From assembly GCA_028824715.1 (NCBI GenBank), contig JAPPCV010000169.1, positions 1-43,568 of the forward strand: a DNA stretch of 43,568 nucleotides, read 5' to 3'. The notes below the pieces were generated by a model, which did not search any database, had not been told where the DNA came from, and worked only from the letters and a program-made list of their open reading frames with translations. A program made the position numbers and the translations under genes. Below are positions 43,349-43,568 of the stretch, piece after piece. The DNA comes from Boseongicola sp. (GTDB lineage: Bacteria; Pseudomonadota; Alphaproteobacteria; Rhodobacterales; Rhodobacteraceae). The first letter of the stretch is position 1. Each line of letters starts with the position of its first letter.

Positions 43349-43568
43349 CCTCTGCTCCCGCTTCCAGTGGCGAACCAGCGCCAGCGCTGCGCCGGGTCAG
43401 TGACTGCGCGCACCCAGCTTGCCACGAGGTTGAGACTGAGCGCGGTGAGGAAGATTGCCAGCCCCGGGAAAGCCACCAGCCACCAGGCGGACCGGATATG
43501 CTCGCGTCCGTCGGCGACCATCAGGCCCCAGGACGGGTCGGGCGGCTGCACGCCGAAGCCGAGGAAGC
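43345..43568 (-). CDS. DppC-type ABC transporter permease, C-terminal part (runs off the window)
   Basis: Only the last 74 codons are present; the gene enters from beyond 43568. The visible end, [20 protein letters not shown] followed by [21 protein letters not shown], is the conserved end of the binding-protein-dependent peptide permease DppC/OppC, with one clear membrane helix. Its stop overlaps the ATPase start (ATGA). Further operon genes, including the second permease and the binding protein, are expected beyond the edge. Confidence 0.9.
   Translation of the reverse strand, partial: FLGFGVQPPDPSWGLMVADGREHIRSAWWLVAFPGLAIFLTALSLNLVASWVRAVTDPAQRWRWFATGSGSRG

Noticed and set aside
1-43568. 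CRISPR array, insertion sequence or prophage
   Set aside because: No regularly spaced repeats, transposase, integrase or phage structural genes were recognised on either strand.

Overview
The window is a GC-rich alphaproteobacterial chromosome segment. Rhodobacterales is the best fit: ribosomal proteins L19 and L31 read like that order's versions, L31 is the cysteine-free type, and the housekeeping genes (pgsA-moaD-moaE, hrpB, meaB, rpmB, gpmI, ctpA, trmD, rplS, rpmE, bdhA) are typical of it. Genus cannot be fixed by reading. I see no mobile element, tRNA, rRNA or CRISPR array.

Left part (0.4-18 kb) is mainly core genome. It holds pgsA-moaD-moaE (phospholipid and molybdopterin synthesis, stop/start overlaps), the helicase hrpB, the GTPase meaB, L28 with a promoter and structured leader, a large FAD/GcvT-type methylamine-class dehydrogenase on the other strand, a DM13 membrane protein, an XdhC-like / molybdopterin-binding pair for molybdoenzyme maturation, gpmI, ctpA, an isolated trmD, rplS-rpmE, bdhA, and a DUF502 membrane protein. 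A TbpB-fold lipoprotein follows at 18.6 kb, flanked by gene-free DNA.

The middle (20.1-35.8 kb) is an accessory metabolic island built around a LysR regulator. Leftward lie a frameshifted arylsulfotransferase-family gene, a class IV aminotransferase, a metallo-beta-lactamase-fold hydrolase, a complete tripartite tricarboxylate transporter (tctCBA) and a PAPS-type sulfotransferase. A small VOC protein sits among them on the other strand. Rightward is a tight operon: thiamine-diphosphate 2-oxoacid dehydrogenase E1 alpha and beta, a stand-alone 79-residue lipoyl-domain protein, a PheA/TfdB-type FAD hydroxylase, an aldehyde dehydrogenase and an iron-type alcohol dehydrogenase. No E2 acyltransferase or E3 is present. 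I infer uptake and stepwise oxidation of an organic acid, possibly sulfated or aromatic; the substrate is unknown. This is the best candidate here for an undescribed system.

The right part (35.9-43.6 kb) holds psuK-psuG (pseudouridine breakdown), a type I sulfatase, and the end of a peptide-type ABC transporter operon (permease C-terminus, fused double ATPase, LacI-family regulator) that continues past the window edge. Five gene-free stretches of about 360-700 bases (1-365, 17982-18619, 19496-20092, 37743-38444, 39927-40499) make this segment looser than usual for the group.
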